A stretch of 64,000 nucleotides of DNA from Aquatica leii. Its lineage: Eukaryota; Arthropoda; Insecta; Coleoptera; Lampyridae. Numbering within the stretch: the first letter of the stretch is position 1; the number at the start of each line of letters is the position of its first letter. Below the pieces are notes generated by a model. That model was not told the origin of the DNA. It did not search any database and was given only the letters and a program-made list of their open reading frames with translations. Positions 10,775-22,794 of the stretch are shown piece by piece. The translations under genes and the position numbers were made by a program. The stretch lies in the NCBI GenBank assembly GCA_035610365.1, contig CM069432.1, positions 175,024,035-175,088,034 of the forward strand, in the 5' to 3' direction.

Positions 10775-12714
10775 TTTTCGTAATTTTAAAAAAAAATATA
10801 AAAATCTTCAAAACGAGTTTTAAAGAATAACAAAAGTTTTTGTACAAATATTACTATAAATTTTACAAAAAATTAAATAATACACCCTTGGTTTAAAAAA
10901 ATTGAATCCGTGACTATTACGGAAAAACGGAGCATCCTGTATATCAAAAAATAATTTTAGTAAACAGAACTCATTAAATATGACAACTTTTATACTTGTT
11001 TTACTGCATTTAATTAATAAAGATGCCAGTTTTTTTTACCAGAAAGTTGAATTATCCGTGCGTTGTGCCTCTGATGCGTAATCACTGGATTCGCATCGAT
11101 ACAATTTGATTTATTCTCTGCTTACCTATTAATTTATACCTTTATATTGTAATCCAGTTATACGTAGCAAGTATTGCTTAATCTAAGAGGCCTGCAGTAT
11201 TAATATTAACTGTGATATTTATCCGCAAACTTTTAATTGATATTTATCTCTTTAATTCTACATAGTTTGTTTTAACCTCTTTCACTCTTCCTTGAAATAA
11301 ATATATGTTGTTGTTAAATCTATGTTTTATAAATTGTTCAGTATTTGACAGATGTAAACAGGATCTGCAGTTAATATTTCTACCGTTTTAGCGCCGTTTT
11401 AATTATTTTATAATTAGTGTACCATCTAAGACCCTCTTTCCTAAGCATTGAGCGGGTGCATGGTTTAAGTTACGGATAAATTTATGTAACAAAATTTGTA
11501 ATAAATGTCTTAACAAAATAAAACAGTTAAAACTGATAAAAGATTTAGAACATAAAAATTTTAGAAGTTTGTTTACATGATTAATCTTAAAGTTTAAAAC
11601 TAAATATTTTGTCTTTTATGCAATAAGACGCTTGAAACTTAAAACAAAACAGGTTTTTAAAAACTACTTGTTTTTTGTAAAAAATTATATCCACTAAATG
11701 CGGTCATTTTTATAATCTCATATGATTTGTTTACTGACTAGAAAAAGTAATTATAAAACTTTGACGTAGGTTTCCACTAATTTGTGTAATAAATAAAAAT
11801 AATAAAATATTGTAATACAAAGCTAGTAATCAGAAAAACTTTTCATAGGAAATACAACACAAAAGTATAAAATACAAAAGTAACACAAAAAAGGAAACAA
11901 AAAAGTTACGGCTGTATAAAAAAGACTTACTAGAAATTAAGTTTACATTTATGGTTCACTACTTTTATAAGTTATTAAAAAACAGTTTTTAAATATATAG
12001 TATTTCTTAAAAAATTGAAAAGATTTATGCATTTACGCAAAAATACTTTTTAATTTTTACGTTACCTCGCTTAACCATAATTGTGCTTACTCTAATAAAA
12101 GTGTAAACTTCTTAAAGTCTAGCTATAGCGACACAAGCAACAGTTAATCATTTTAAAAAAATGAGCTGTATTTAAAAAATATCATTCATAAATTAAATTG
12201 ATTATATTTTCTATCATATTTTTACGCAAGTAAATTCATGAGAAATTATAGTATATTTTTAAAATAATAAAAATTCTAAAATTTAATTGTAGGTATTGGT
12301 TTTTAATTAAGTATTAAACAGAATAAACAGCTATAAATACCATGTTTGTACTTTTAATTATATAAATGTGTCTATTGTTCTTCTAGAAAACTGGAACGTT
12401 ATAAAATAGAGTTGAAAGAAAAAAGTGTTTGTTAAAAGTTTAACGGAAACACGTCTGCAAACAAACAAAGAAACATGTAGAAATAAAAACCATAAATAAC
12501 AAAAAAGTTGATGTTTACATTCTGGTATTGTCATAATTTTAAGAATCAATAACTTATAACATAATTGAAAAAATTAACAATTAACGATTTTGCAATAAAT
12601 CTTTTATATGTGTTTTAGCGATTTATACAATACCTACATTAATAACGATTGCACTTATTAACACATGTTTTACAGTGTTTTTAGTAACCTAACATTAAAA
12701 ATCTTTACAGGGAG
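10775..12714. other. AT-rich stretch without recognised gene
   Basis: Between F1 and Penelope copy B I see no recognisable protein, TIR pair or array. The segment around 10880-10940 (ending ATCCTGTATAT) resembles the tails of some mariner-type MITEs but has no partner end. Confidence 0.5.
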
Positions 12715-14170
12715 AATATTCCTTCTAAAACTCCTGTATTTTCCAAGCTCCGTCACAAATTTTTGTGCTCTTTAACGTTTCTTAGTCGTGATCGTGAACA
12801 CAACATCAATCATGAGTTGTTCAAAACTAAGTTTTACATTCAGACACTTTCTTCTAAAAACATCCTAAACGAATTAAACAAACTAAAAGAGAGTTAGATA
12901 CGATTTCTAAACAACTCTTTTGTCTTTATCTTGAGTTGGCTAACACGTCTCCGGATGATTGAAGCTTCATTAACAATATTATTCACCAGCAGTCTAATAC
13001 CATTGTACAGTTAATAACTGAAATTAATCTTAAACAGTTGTAATTTGAAATCAAAAAGTTTCTTCTACTACTAGTTTCGTAAACACGATAGTCATTCTAT
13101 CTAGTTTGACTTACTTCAGAACAGGAATCAATGCTATTCAAGGGTTTCAATTTAGTTGCTTCCAAACGCATTCCTAAAGAAAACATTTTATGTGCTGTTG
13201 AGTCTTCCATAAAACATCTTAATTGTCACATCTCAGTACCTATTTGTATCTAAAACTGCAAATGTTTTGAATCATATAAAGTTTCTAAATCCAACATTTC
13301 TAAGCCGAATGAGTTAGCTTTGAAAAGTCTTTGTAAGAACTGCAATATCATCGTTTATCCAGCTAACATAGACAACCTTACTGCCATTTTAAACCAAACT
13401 GATTACGTTGAGAAAATACATTATAATCTATCAGAGGACACGTACGCTTTTTTAGCTCGAAATTTTACTTCGAAGATTAAACGCACGGTCCGTGGAATCA
13501 ACAGATCTGCTAATCTGCTTCTTGAAACCAAACGTCAACTTACTCTCTCCGATTCTCAAATCATCAACTCTTATCATTATATTTAAGGTTTAAAATCTAT
13601 TAAAGCTTAAACTCTCGGATCTTTTTGTGAGCTTTGATGCTACTTCAATTTTTCCAAAATTTCTATTAAAGATTCGCCTATTATCATCGAGCAAATTTTG
13701 TCTCAGCATGACAAGAAATTAAGTTTTAGTTTTTCTTACTGATCAGTGTTCATCATCTACTTACTTGTAACAAAAAAAATTTACTTACATGTTTTGGATG
13801 CAGTTATGGGTTCTTCTTTATTTTCTGTTGTAGATAATATTTTGATAATTCTTTGAAAGGGTTGTTATGGAATCATCGATATTAAAACCTAAAGTCTGGT
13901 TTATGTATATTGATGACACGTTTATTGTTTCGTCTTTGAGTCGTTTTGAATTGTTTAGATTCTTAAATTATCTAATAACCATACCTCGATATCAGGTTCA
14001 CAATAGAAATTGAAAGGAATGGTTCTCTCCTATTTCTCGACGTTCTTGTGACAAGTAAACACATACGGACAGATATCTTCATACTTTGTCTCATTATCTG
14101 AAACAGAAACGTTCGGTTATTGAATCTTTGATTCATTTATTCACTGCAGGCCACTGAGTTTAATTACTTA
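12715..14170 (+). pseudogene. Penelope-like element, copy B (RT), broken
   Basis: Second Penelope-like remnant, about 2.7 kb downstream of copy A. The longest open piece, 13320-13586, reads KSLCKNCNIIVYPANIDN, the usual ALKSL-K-NI-V-PAD start of the RT core. Then come SFDATSIFPK (about 13635) and the catalytic block VWFMYIDDTFIVSS near 13905, which holds the YxDD motif. The upstream part (12740-13250) matches the usual N-terminal region by reading pattern. Many frameshifts and stops are present. It ends near 14170 just after SVIESLIH, before any GIY-YIG domain. So it keeps the catalytic block that copy A lost and lacks the endonuclease that copy A keeps. Confidence 0.85.
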
Positions 14171-15058
14171 AAACAACATAATCACAATACAGCTAAAAAA
14201 AGAGCTAGCTATTAATTATTATACAAACTGTAACCGGATATATAAAACAAAAAATTACTTACAAGAAACTAAAACAAGTAGCGATAGTCTGCCAAACACA
14301 GCCATAAAAAATAACGAAAAAACATTTAGAATTAAAAAAAAACTCAAAACAAACAAGTTAGAAACGAAATCACAAACAACACACATGACCAAAAATCAAC
14401 TAATTCAAAAATCAAATGTTGGCACTGAAAGATAACAAAACGAAGAGAAAACTTGAGGTCATGACTAGCGATGCATCAAGTCAAACAGTTTGATGATTTG
14501 AAAAACTATGTATTTGACTCGACTTGAAAATTAAACTTTTTCCAAATTATCTGTTGGACTTGACTTGATGTTTGATCATTAACGAGTTCCTTTGATTTCA
14601 ACTGTTTGAAATTATTAAACTATGTGAACGTCTTAGTGAAACGTTTTTTTTTATCTAGAAGCAAACAAAGCTTTGACAATTTATAATGACGTAATTCCGT
14701 TGCATTTAACCAAGAATAAATCAAATTTGCATTAACTTCAAAAATAAAATACACTGGTGCTGTTATTGCAAATCGGATTGTCCATTTAGCACAATTGCTA
14801 TACTAATAATAAACATAATCACCATAAACTCACTTTTATTGGCCTCTTAGATAGAAGAAATAATAAGATCACTAAAAGTTTACAAACATGTCAACCACTA
14901 ACATGTTGTCAGCAGTGTCATCTCTGTCTCAGTGTTTATTTCGGTTTTTTAAGTTAATCGTGTAAGTGCAGCTTGCGTATGTGTTTTACGGGTGGACTGG
15001 TCAGTCAGTACTGAACCATTTGCAGTTAAGATTTAAGTACATTAAATTCCATTGCGAA

Positions 15059-17454
15059 ATGAGCGAAGAGGAATCTGAATATGTGTGCGAAATGGAAAAT
15101 CAGTCAGATATATCAGATGTTTTTGAGCCATCAAAAAAAAACAAGAATTGAAAAGAAGGAGATCATTACCAAGTTCTTTATAATACAACCGGATTTTGAT
15201 AATAAAAATTAGCGATTTAATGATAAGCGAGGGAAATGTACTTGGTGCAAACTAAAGCCAACTTTTTTAAAGTTGCCAAGTTGCGGTACGACATTTCTAA
15301 AACGACCCTTAGCATCGAAACATCTTAAAGTATTTAGTACAATTTTTGGCAACAATGACGTACAAGAAACAGACTCTGCTCCTGCATGTTCTACCAGTAC
15401 TGACAATACTTCGAATACAATTTTAGCTTGGGTTAAACAAAAGGTAAGTTATTGGATATAAGATATAAATAAGTAAGAATGAAAATTTTTAGTTACTTAA
15501 ACAACTTAATTTTCACAAAAAAAATTTTGAGTTTTCTTTCCAGAATGTTTCTGCATATTTTGAAGAAAAATTCGAAAGCATAGTTGTGGAGTAAGAAAGT
15601 ATCTTCCTTTTAAATTTTATGACGACAAAGTTACTAAAAAATTGTACAATTTAAACAAAATGAATTATTTGATAACCAATAAATTTGAAACAGCACAAAT
15701 TGCACTAAAAAGTTTTTTAACTAAATTGGATGCAAACATTTTCTACACAATAGATGGTTGGTCACTTTTTAACATAAAAGGATATTATGGAATTACTGCG
15801 CATTTTATTGATAAACATTAGAAACTTAATTCCATCTTATTAGACTTTGTTCCGGCGCAAGGCCGACATACTGGACGTGCCATTGCTAAATTATTTTTTG
15901 AAGCATTGAAAAAATACAGATTAACCAATACTGTGCAGGGCATAACAACCGATAATTTGTGTTATCGGTAATTTTACGTTTATGAAAGAATTAAACAAGA
16001 TAATTAGTAACATCGATTCCGAATTTTGTACGCTTCGCACATATTTTAAGTTTGAATGCTCAAGATTTTTTTGAAAAACTGGATTTGCAATTTAAAGAGC
16101 AAGAATATTCATTTGACGGAGGCAATAATGATGATGACATTGACGTTATTGCAGAATCAGAATTAGTTGCAATTGGAAATACGTCCATAAAAAAATTCAT
16201 GTAATGGCAAGTTAAAAAAATCAGAAAAATGACGCAAAATTTAAAAAAAAAATGTGATGTAAATATAAAAATGACAATGCCTAAAATGAACGTAATTGTT
16301 GGATATTCATTGTGATAACGCCGAAAATATGACCACATACAGATTAACAAAAATGAATTAGTTGTTAATAGGAAAAGTCTGCCACTATTTAAAACTCTTT
16401 CTACTGCTTTAGAAGAAGGGTCATTGTACGCTTCTAACAGTATAGTTGGATTCAAAAGAAAAAAGGTATGAAATAGACGAAAAAATAATTCTAAGCATTC
16501 AAGCAGCAAGAAATGAAATTTTTAAACATTACAGAAAAAGTAATTGGATATATTGTGTTGTCCTTATATTAGATCCCAGACATAAAGTGGAAACTTTTGA
16601 CACTGCAAACCGGGAAAGAAATTTGATTGCAGTATATAAGTTTAACTTTATTTGTTGCGTTAGCTTACAAACTAGTTCGTGATTTACAGTTGTTATCTTA
16701 CATTCTATATTTACATTCTATTTACATTTTTTTAAATACATTTCTTTATCCCTTCTCTCCTCTTAACTTTTCCTCCTTCTCCATACTTCTTCCATCCACT
16801 CCGTTCCATTTCCGTTTTCGTCTAAGATTTCCTCTGTTTTCATATCATATTCTCTTAATTCACTGCATTTCTCTCTCATGTGGTTAAGGTCCTCCGTCTC
16901 TTCTCCACATAGTCTGCACATCTTTTCTTCTTCTTTTTTTCAATATTTGTTACCTAACTCCTCGTTGCCACATCTGAACCGTGCTATCATTTTTTCTTTT
17001 TGTTGCTTTTATTCTCGTATTTGAATGCAGTAGTTAAAGAAATTTTTAAACAGGATTATTACAAAGCCCGCCAACTTCAGTCGCACCATCTTCAAAAGAA
17101 GATGAACAGAAACATCTTAGTAAATTTGATATCGATTTATTAAGTTTGTTCAAAAAGTTGCTGGTACGTAACAATGGTGAGTGGTGTTATGAAATTGATC
17201 GATATTTACAGGATCCACGAGCGAAGACCACAACATATACCCTATAATGATGAAAACATCAAGAACATATTTTTCCAAATTTATCGGCAATGGTAAAAAT
17301 TTTTTTAGCAACGTCCGCTCTAGTGAAGAGACAATTTTCTAGGACTGCACTTACCCTAGCCAAAACTAGAAACAGATTAGGCGAAAAATCCGTCCGACGC
17401 CTAATGAGTTTAAATTCGTGGCTCTCAATGACAGAAGGTATGATAATTATTTAA
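15059..17454 (+). pseudogene. hAT transposase with BED zinc finger, decayed
   Basis: Would encode the cut-and-paste transposase of hAT-1. The ATG at 15059 opens an acidic start (MSEEESEYVCEMENQ). The BED-type finger follows (CTWCKLKPTF, then LASKH) near 15235-15320. The RNase H-like core begins near 15740: TIDGWSLFNIKGYYGITAHF, then GRHTGRAIAKLFFEALKKY near 15865 and ITTDN near 15945. Later segments include LILDPRHKVETF near 16565. The C-terminal dimerisation region FPNLSAMVKIFLATSALVKR and NRLGEKSVRRLMSLNSWL lies at 17270-17430. In-frame stops and frameshifts occur throughout, and 16635-17019 is a foreign insertion. The usual ER.FS is present as KRQFS. Not functional. Confidence 0.9.
16635..17019 (-). 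mobile_element. 5'-truncated R1-clade-like non-LTR fragment with 13-bp TSD
   Basis: A 385-bp insertion on the minus strand. Reading minus, it carries the end of a non-LTR polyprotein: MIARFRCGNEELGN, then a finger MCRLCGEETEDLNHMREKC typical of R1/LOA-like C-termini, then a 3' tail made of short TGTAAATA/GAATGTAAG-like repeats. It is flanked by TTTGATTGCAGTA (16622-16634) and TTTGAATGCAGTA (17020-17032), a 13-bp duplication with one mismatch. The hAT frame resumes directly on the far side. This marks a target-primed insertion, truncated at the 5' end. Clade call is by motif only. Confidence 0.85.
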
Positions 17455-18859
17455 TCATTTAATCTAATAATTAAACAACGTTTTTATATTTCTATAATTT
17501 ATAATTTTATAATATAAGAATGAATTTTATAATTGATTTATATATTATTTACGTTTCTCTACTGTTTTCAAATCATGAACTTATAAAAACATATAACTAT
17601 TCTTCAGTTATAAAAAGAAAAAAAATGGGCCATCATCATAATATAATAAATGTTTCTTTTCTTTCAAACAGTGTCTAGCGGTGTTGCAGAATAGGATAAA
17701 TGTGTGAACATGTTCGAACTGTTCTGTTCTTTTACATGAACTTGTTCCGTAAAGTTGTTCAATTGTTCTTTTGAATTTGCGTACCTCAAATGACTATTCT
17801 TGCAAATAGACTTATGCTAATGTGTTTTTACTGTTTTTAGCATTTCGTTCCTTATATGATTAAACATATCTTGTGGATACCTCTGAAAATACAATATCTT
17901 TTAAACGACTCAACTTGAGAATTTTGTATGTTTTTTCGATTATCAAAGTGACACCCGAAAAATGTAACTACGTAATTCTTTTTGTATATATTTCTTACTA
18001 TGATTAATTCCAATCTTAATTCATATTAGCATATTAGTTGATTATTACCTATATACACGTAATATGAAAATACATTCAATTACACCGTGCGATGTTTGAA
18101 CAAAAATATGTTTTGGGGGACGGAATGATTTCTAGAAATTTTCTTATGGGTAAACCAGTACTGTTTTCTAAATAATGAACTGGCTATACTGTGCTATGTC
18201 TTTTCGATAAGATCAAATTCATTTACATCATGCCATAAAAATGTATACTTTGATAAATTTCAAAACAATAAACGACTGCAAAAACTTGTAGGTCAATGAC
18301 AAATGAAGATGCAAGAAAATAATTACAGGGAATGAACTCGGATAAATACCGGTATTAGCAGTAAGTAAGCAAAACCCATTTAAGTTTGGAAAAGTTGACA
18401 GTTCTCAAAGCAAACACTTTTTAATTAATTTATTTCTCAGTTTTTGTTATTTTTATTGTTCTGTATTTCCTAATAGTATTTGTACCCTTGTACACATATT
18501 TTTTGTTTATATTCTTAAATCTTAACGTAACTAATAATTTTCGAACTTATAGTAACCAATTTGCTATTACTGAGATCACCATATTGACTAAAAGTCGATG
18601 TTATCACCTAATAAATACTCTATTTAAAATCAGTCGACGTCGCGTCGCCCATCACTACAATCTAAAAGTTGTCTATCAATTGTATTCAGTTCATGGATCA
18701 TTTTTTGTACCTAAACTAAACGTTCTGCTTCTGCTCGCTCTACTCAATTTGTTGGAAAACGTCGTTTATAAAATACTTGACTTGATTTTCAAACTGATTG
18801 ATTCAAACATTTTAAAATTTAAACTGTTTGATGCATCGCTAGTCATGACATTTTAGTGA

Positions 18860-19726
18860 TAAGGTTATTACATAAGTACTAAGGTTATTAGCGTCTGTGC
18901 TAAAATTCACATTGCTGTCATGTTTAGTGATAAAAATTTTCTCAGAAATAAATCTTTTATTGTATTTAGGTTCCACATCTAACATTGTGGGGTTACTGAA
19001 AGGTAATTGGCGTAGTTTGCCATGTGACTGATACAAAGCATTAACAGTGACTTCTGTGAATGCAAGGCTTGCGTCACTAATTTGTGATCGATAATTAGTG
19101 TTAAGTGATGTGCGTGCAAATAATAGAAAATTTTTTGTAGTGCTCAAACGATAGCAAACGCTTCTTTACCAGTTTGTGGCTAACGTTACTCTTTTGTGCC
19201 CATAGTGCGGTTAGCATAAGCGATTAGTCGTTTTTTTCTAGTTTTTAGTCGGTGAGATAAGACGACGTCTAGACTTGTTTTGCTGGCATAGGTAGCAAGC
19301 AAAAACGGTAATAATGGATTATATATCAACAGTATTTGTTTTTTTTTATTTTGACGGATGCGATATTAGTGTCTATACAAATAGTACATTGCGTAGCACG
19401 TTGTGTTATAGACGATTTAGTGTAGATAGATCCGAAATAAATGAGGTGCTTTGCGTAAAAAACTATTGGAGTTGTTTTGGTGAAGAAAATTTGAAAGCAA
19501 TGTAAATCGCTTTAATATGTTTGTCCGATTTGTGTACACTTTGGTTGTCTATTTTATGACTCAAAAATTCCAGCAAAAGTGACGTGAAACTGCATTTGTT
19601 GCGGTTCAGTTTAAAACTATGTTGTTCCATGCGTTTTGGTGTAGCTTTTAATGTAGGTATTAGATTTTCAAAGCTGTCCACAAAAAGAAGAACGTCATCA
19701 AAGAAGTTGATAACGTTTAAGAAACC
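18860..19726 (-). pseudogene. pol: gypsy-2 reverse transcriptase and RNase H fragment
   Basis: Minus-strand remnant of a Ty3/gypsy Pol. From the right: INFFDDVLLFVDSFENL (19715-19665), the FDD-type catalytic block, then KLNRNKCSF and LEFLSHKID, standard RT residues after the catalytic site. Further left, in shifting frames, is the RNase H part: AYANRTMGTKE near 19210, GKEAFAIV near 19165, then YYLHAHHLTLIIDHKLVTQAL near 19110 (broken by frameshifts). The right edge stops at the piggyBac insertion. RT sequence resumes at 22795. Stops and frameshifts make it non-functional. This is a different gypsy lineage from gypsy-1, since the Gag parts do not resemble each other. Confidence 0.85.
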
Positions 19727-20051
19727 TTAACCCATAACTGCTATAAATTGGGTCTGACTGACCCGAACAAGATTGAGACCGCTGTCCACCTTTCCGGTTG
19801 TTGCCATTCGTTCACGCGCTTTTGTGTATTCTCTAATTAGTCAGTATTGCTTAAGTTATTAGTTGGTTTGCTTTGCTGCGTGATATTGTTTTTTAAATAT
19901 ACCCGTATCCGGGTCACACAGACCCAGTTATAGTGAATACGTGACTGTTGTTAAGAAAAGCAGCTTCAGGTAAATAATCTAAAATATGTGTATTGTCTCT
20001 TGCTTGGATATTATACATTTCCTTTATTGTAAATTATTATTGTGTAGATAA

Positions 20052-20691
20052 GATGGCTGCAAGTGATATGTTATTAGATGAAGACATTGCTGCAATATTC
20101 TAATTAGAAGAATTTTGGCAAGACATGAAAAATATTAGTTGCTGATAAAAAAGAATTTGGAAAGATAATTATTGAAGAAGCTAACGACACAATCAAGATA
20201 AAAGTAATGTCAAAATTTAATCATACTTCTGACAGTGAAATAGAATAGCAGTCGTCTGATGAAAACGAAGTGACTTTTGTAGTAGAATCCGACATGGAAG
20301 TGAGTAATACCAATGACTTTTACGGGAAAGACTGGCTAATATTAGCTGAAAAAGATGTAAAACAATCAAAGAGAACATCTGTAACTGTTTTACCTGGTTT
20401 GAAATGCCCTGCTCGGTTGGATTCTCTTAATAGCAGGTGTGAATAGTAAAACTTTTACCAGTTTTCTAAAAATAGCACGTGCTATGTTCATAAAGACATA
20501 TGAAGAAAAGAAAATACAATAACTTTGTTCCTCGTCAAATCCGAAACCTTGCCGCTGAAGTTTCACACATTCAAATTTTGAGTCAGTCTGAACCCTTTGA
20601 AAATACAGACAAAAAAAGAAAAAGATTGCCATTCAAAAAATACGGAAAAACGAGTTACGTCTGTGTAAACTGTAACAGGTCTATGTGTTAG
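20052..20691 (+). pseudogene. piggyBac transposase, N- and C-terminal ends only
   Basis: The ATG at 20052 opens MAASDMLLDEDIAAIF followed by a stop. The frame then recovers an acidic N-terminal region (SSDENEVTFVVESDMEVSN, about 20258), FYGKDW and VLPGLKCPARLDSL near 20385-20430, which resemble the start of the transposase core. The next recognisable part, ARAMFIKTYEEKK near 20477 and VPRQIRNLAAEVSHIQ near 20530, belongs to the C-terminus and ends with a cysteine-rich tail, CVNCNRSMC. Only about 40 bp separates core start from C-terminus, so nearly all of the catalytic domain was deleted. It could not catalyse transposition, but the ends might still be mobilised by a full element. Confidence 0.8.
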
Positions 20692-22112
20692 CAATGTTGT
20701 ATTAAAGTTTATTCAAACTGTAAATAGATAAACATCTGTACCAGCAATAATAAAAATAAGTCTGTTTTATCATTTCCGTCGTAAAAGTATAGTCAAAAAT
20801 TATTTACTTGTTTTTTGTTTTATAACCACCGATGACGACAATATCAGCGTTTACTATATTAACTAATACGAAACAACAATTTGAACAACTACGATCATTG
20901 AACTTCTTATTATGTATAGGGGAATTCGCATGTTCAGGTAACAGATCAATAACAAATTTTATTACTAAATGCACAAATTCAATAACCAACAAAATAAATG
21001 TAAATCGAACAATTTATAACATATGTACAAAGATTACAAGTTTATATACATGAAAATAAATCAAATAATTATCAATTAGATAAATAACTGCTACTAAATT
21101 TAAACTAATTTTATACTAAGATCAGATCTGTCTTTCACAAGCTTATCGACTAAATTATTTACAAAGTTACGATGCCAGTTTATCAAAATCAATTTCGATC
21201 TATACGATCAAACAACAAAAAGCAAATATTACGAATTTTACGATGTTTCGTCTTACAACGAAAGCTAAATATTATTACTCTATTTACGAATTAGCGATTC
21301 TTTGTCTTCTGACGACAAAGGCTTCTATTTAAATTTTTATATTCAATGTCAACGAAAGCGAGTGTGAAGAGATGCAATCAATGTACATCCTTCGAAACTT
21401 ATACGATCAACGAAATAACGAATTTTCATACCTTACCATACGTAATGGTTTGACAAGGTCAAACATTGAAGATTCCTTATCAACAATACGATACTCAATG
21501 GAAATTTTACAACTTCTGCGAGTCCAGAAAGTGTAATTCTTCAATACAATAACAACGATTTGTAGACATAAATGCGAATTCTATTTATGCTACGACGATA
21601 TCTCAATTGGGATGCTACTTCCAATTCTAACGAGATTTACGATTTACGAAATTGGATCGATATTACAAAGGGATGACGCCATTTTTTTCATAACCAAATG
21701 TGCCATGCTTCATTTCAATTTTCGACTAAATATTCGATCCAAATCGATTTTCAACAACCAAATCTTAAAAGCTATCAACGACAAAACGAAATTACAATAA
21801 ATTCAACAATTTTAACGAATTCTTACCCTTAACTACATTAAGAAGGCTTAAGAGCTAAATCAACGTGTTGATTTGCGAAAAACACAATTGAAAAAGAACG
21901 AACGATTGGTATTCGCGCATGACGATCTTGCGCGAGCTACGATATTTAAATTAACTAAAAGATTTCAAACCATAGGCGTGCTATAAAACGTATGGGTTCG
22001 AGCGACAGTATAAAATTTCAAACTTAGGCGTTACAGTTTCAAAAAATATATGATCGGGTCCCTCAGACCCACTTATACTGCGTATTGTACGTAATAGTAT
22101 ATTATATATCAA

Positions 22113-22180
22113 GGTTGAGAAGTGCATCATTATAACCTAAGCGATATTATATCGCGCAGGTTATAATGAACTTCTTAACC
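22113..22180. repeat. Long imperfect hairpin inside the piggyBac
   Basis: GGTTGAGAAGTGCATCATTA is followed after a short palindromic centre (GCGATATTATATCGC) by the complement ending ACTTCTTAACC. The stem is about 23 bp with few mismatches, and the centre is itself a perfect palindrome. It could be a regulatory structure or a remnant of a small palindromic MITE. Confidence 0.75.
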
Positions 22181-22794
22181 GTGTTATATATACAATTTTT
22201 TCCACTACTAAAATTATTAAAACCTTCCTACCTGTTACTACATCAAATTTAAAATTTAAGATATTAATTTTAAATTAAAAATCAAGTCAGTAATTTTGGC
22301 AGTTGTCATTAGTTTAATAGAATTAATTTTGACGTAATTCTTAATTGTGATTTAAAACACAAAAATAAACAGATAACGTAAGTTTTTATTGCTAAAGTTG
22401 TTTAAATTGTTTAAAAACATTATTATTTTAAGCATTATTGATTATATCTAAAATATATTTAATTCTATATTATTCACATTTAATTAAGCGCGAACTTCAA
22501 ATAACTTACTTTTTAAAATCAAATTAATTTATTAATTGAACGATTTAAAAACTTAAATTAACATTAAATAAAATCTCTTGCTCTTGGTACGCAGTTTCGT
22601 AAACTTTTTTTCTTTGAAACTGTTGTAGTATTATCAGAAAATGTAAATATGTTCATTATTAACTACTAGTTAATAATGAAATATTATTTACCTGCGCTTA
22701 AAAAAGTACAACTTCACGACCTACTATTATACGTAATAATGCAAGCGTATACAACTAGTAGTGGAAAAAATTAGTTATAGTAGTTAAGGGTTAA

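Larger units (their letters stand above)
14466..18841 (+). mobile_element. Complete-ended hAT transposon (hAT-1)
   Basis: A 4376-bp element with perfect 14-bp TIR TAGCGATGCATCAA at 14466 and, inverted, at 18828-18841. It is flanked by a perfect 8-bp target duplication GTCATGAC (14458-14465 and 18842-18849), itself a palindrome. Subterminal ends also share TTTGACTT-like words in opposite orientation. Inside is a decayed BED-finger hAT transposase gene, and a 385-bp R1-like fragment is inserted in that gene. The exact TSD shows the ends have not been rearranged since insertion. 17455-18800 holds no recognised gene. Confidence 0.93.
19731..22790. mobile_element. piggyBac element, internally deleted
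   Basis: A 3060-bp insertion flanked by TTAA at 19727-19730 and 22791-22794. Ends match as inverted repeats, CCCATAACTGCTATAA and CCCTTAACTACTATAA, with 14 of 16 positions equal. TTAA target and CCC start are piggyBac hallmarks. Near both ends is a short hairpin word of the form GGGTC...GACCC next to TTATA (19754, 19909, 22055), a possible internal binding site. It splits gypsy-2. 20760-22050 has no recognised gene but is rich in ACGA/TACGA words. A second inverted pair, AATTTTTTCCACTACTA near 22193 and its complement near 22757, suggests another rearrangement or nested end. Confidence 0.87.

Noticed and set aside
16060..16509. 149-residue minus-strand ORF, rich in Phe and Leu
   Set aside because: Antisense shadow of the hAT transposase remnant. 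The hydrophobic look comes from translating A-rich coding sequence backwards.
18488..18856. 122-residue plus-strand ORF at the right end of hAT-1
   Set aside because: It runs through the terminal inverted repeat and its composition looks like translated AT-rich non-coding DNA.
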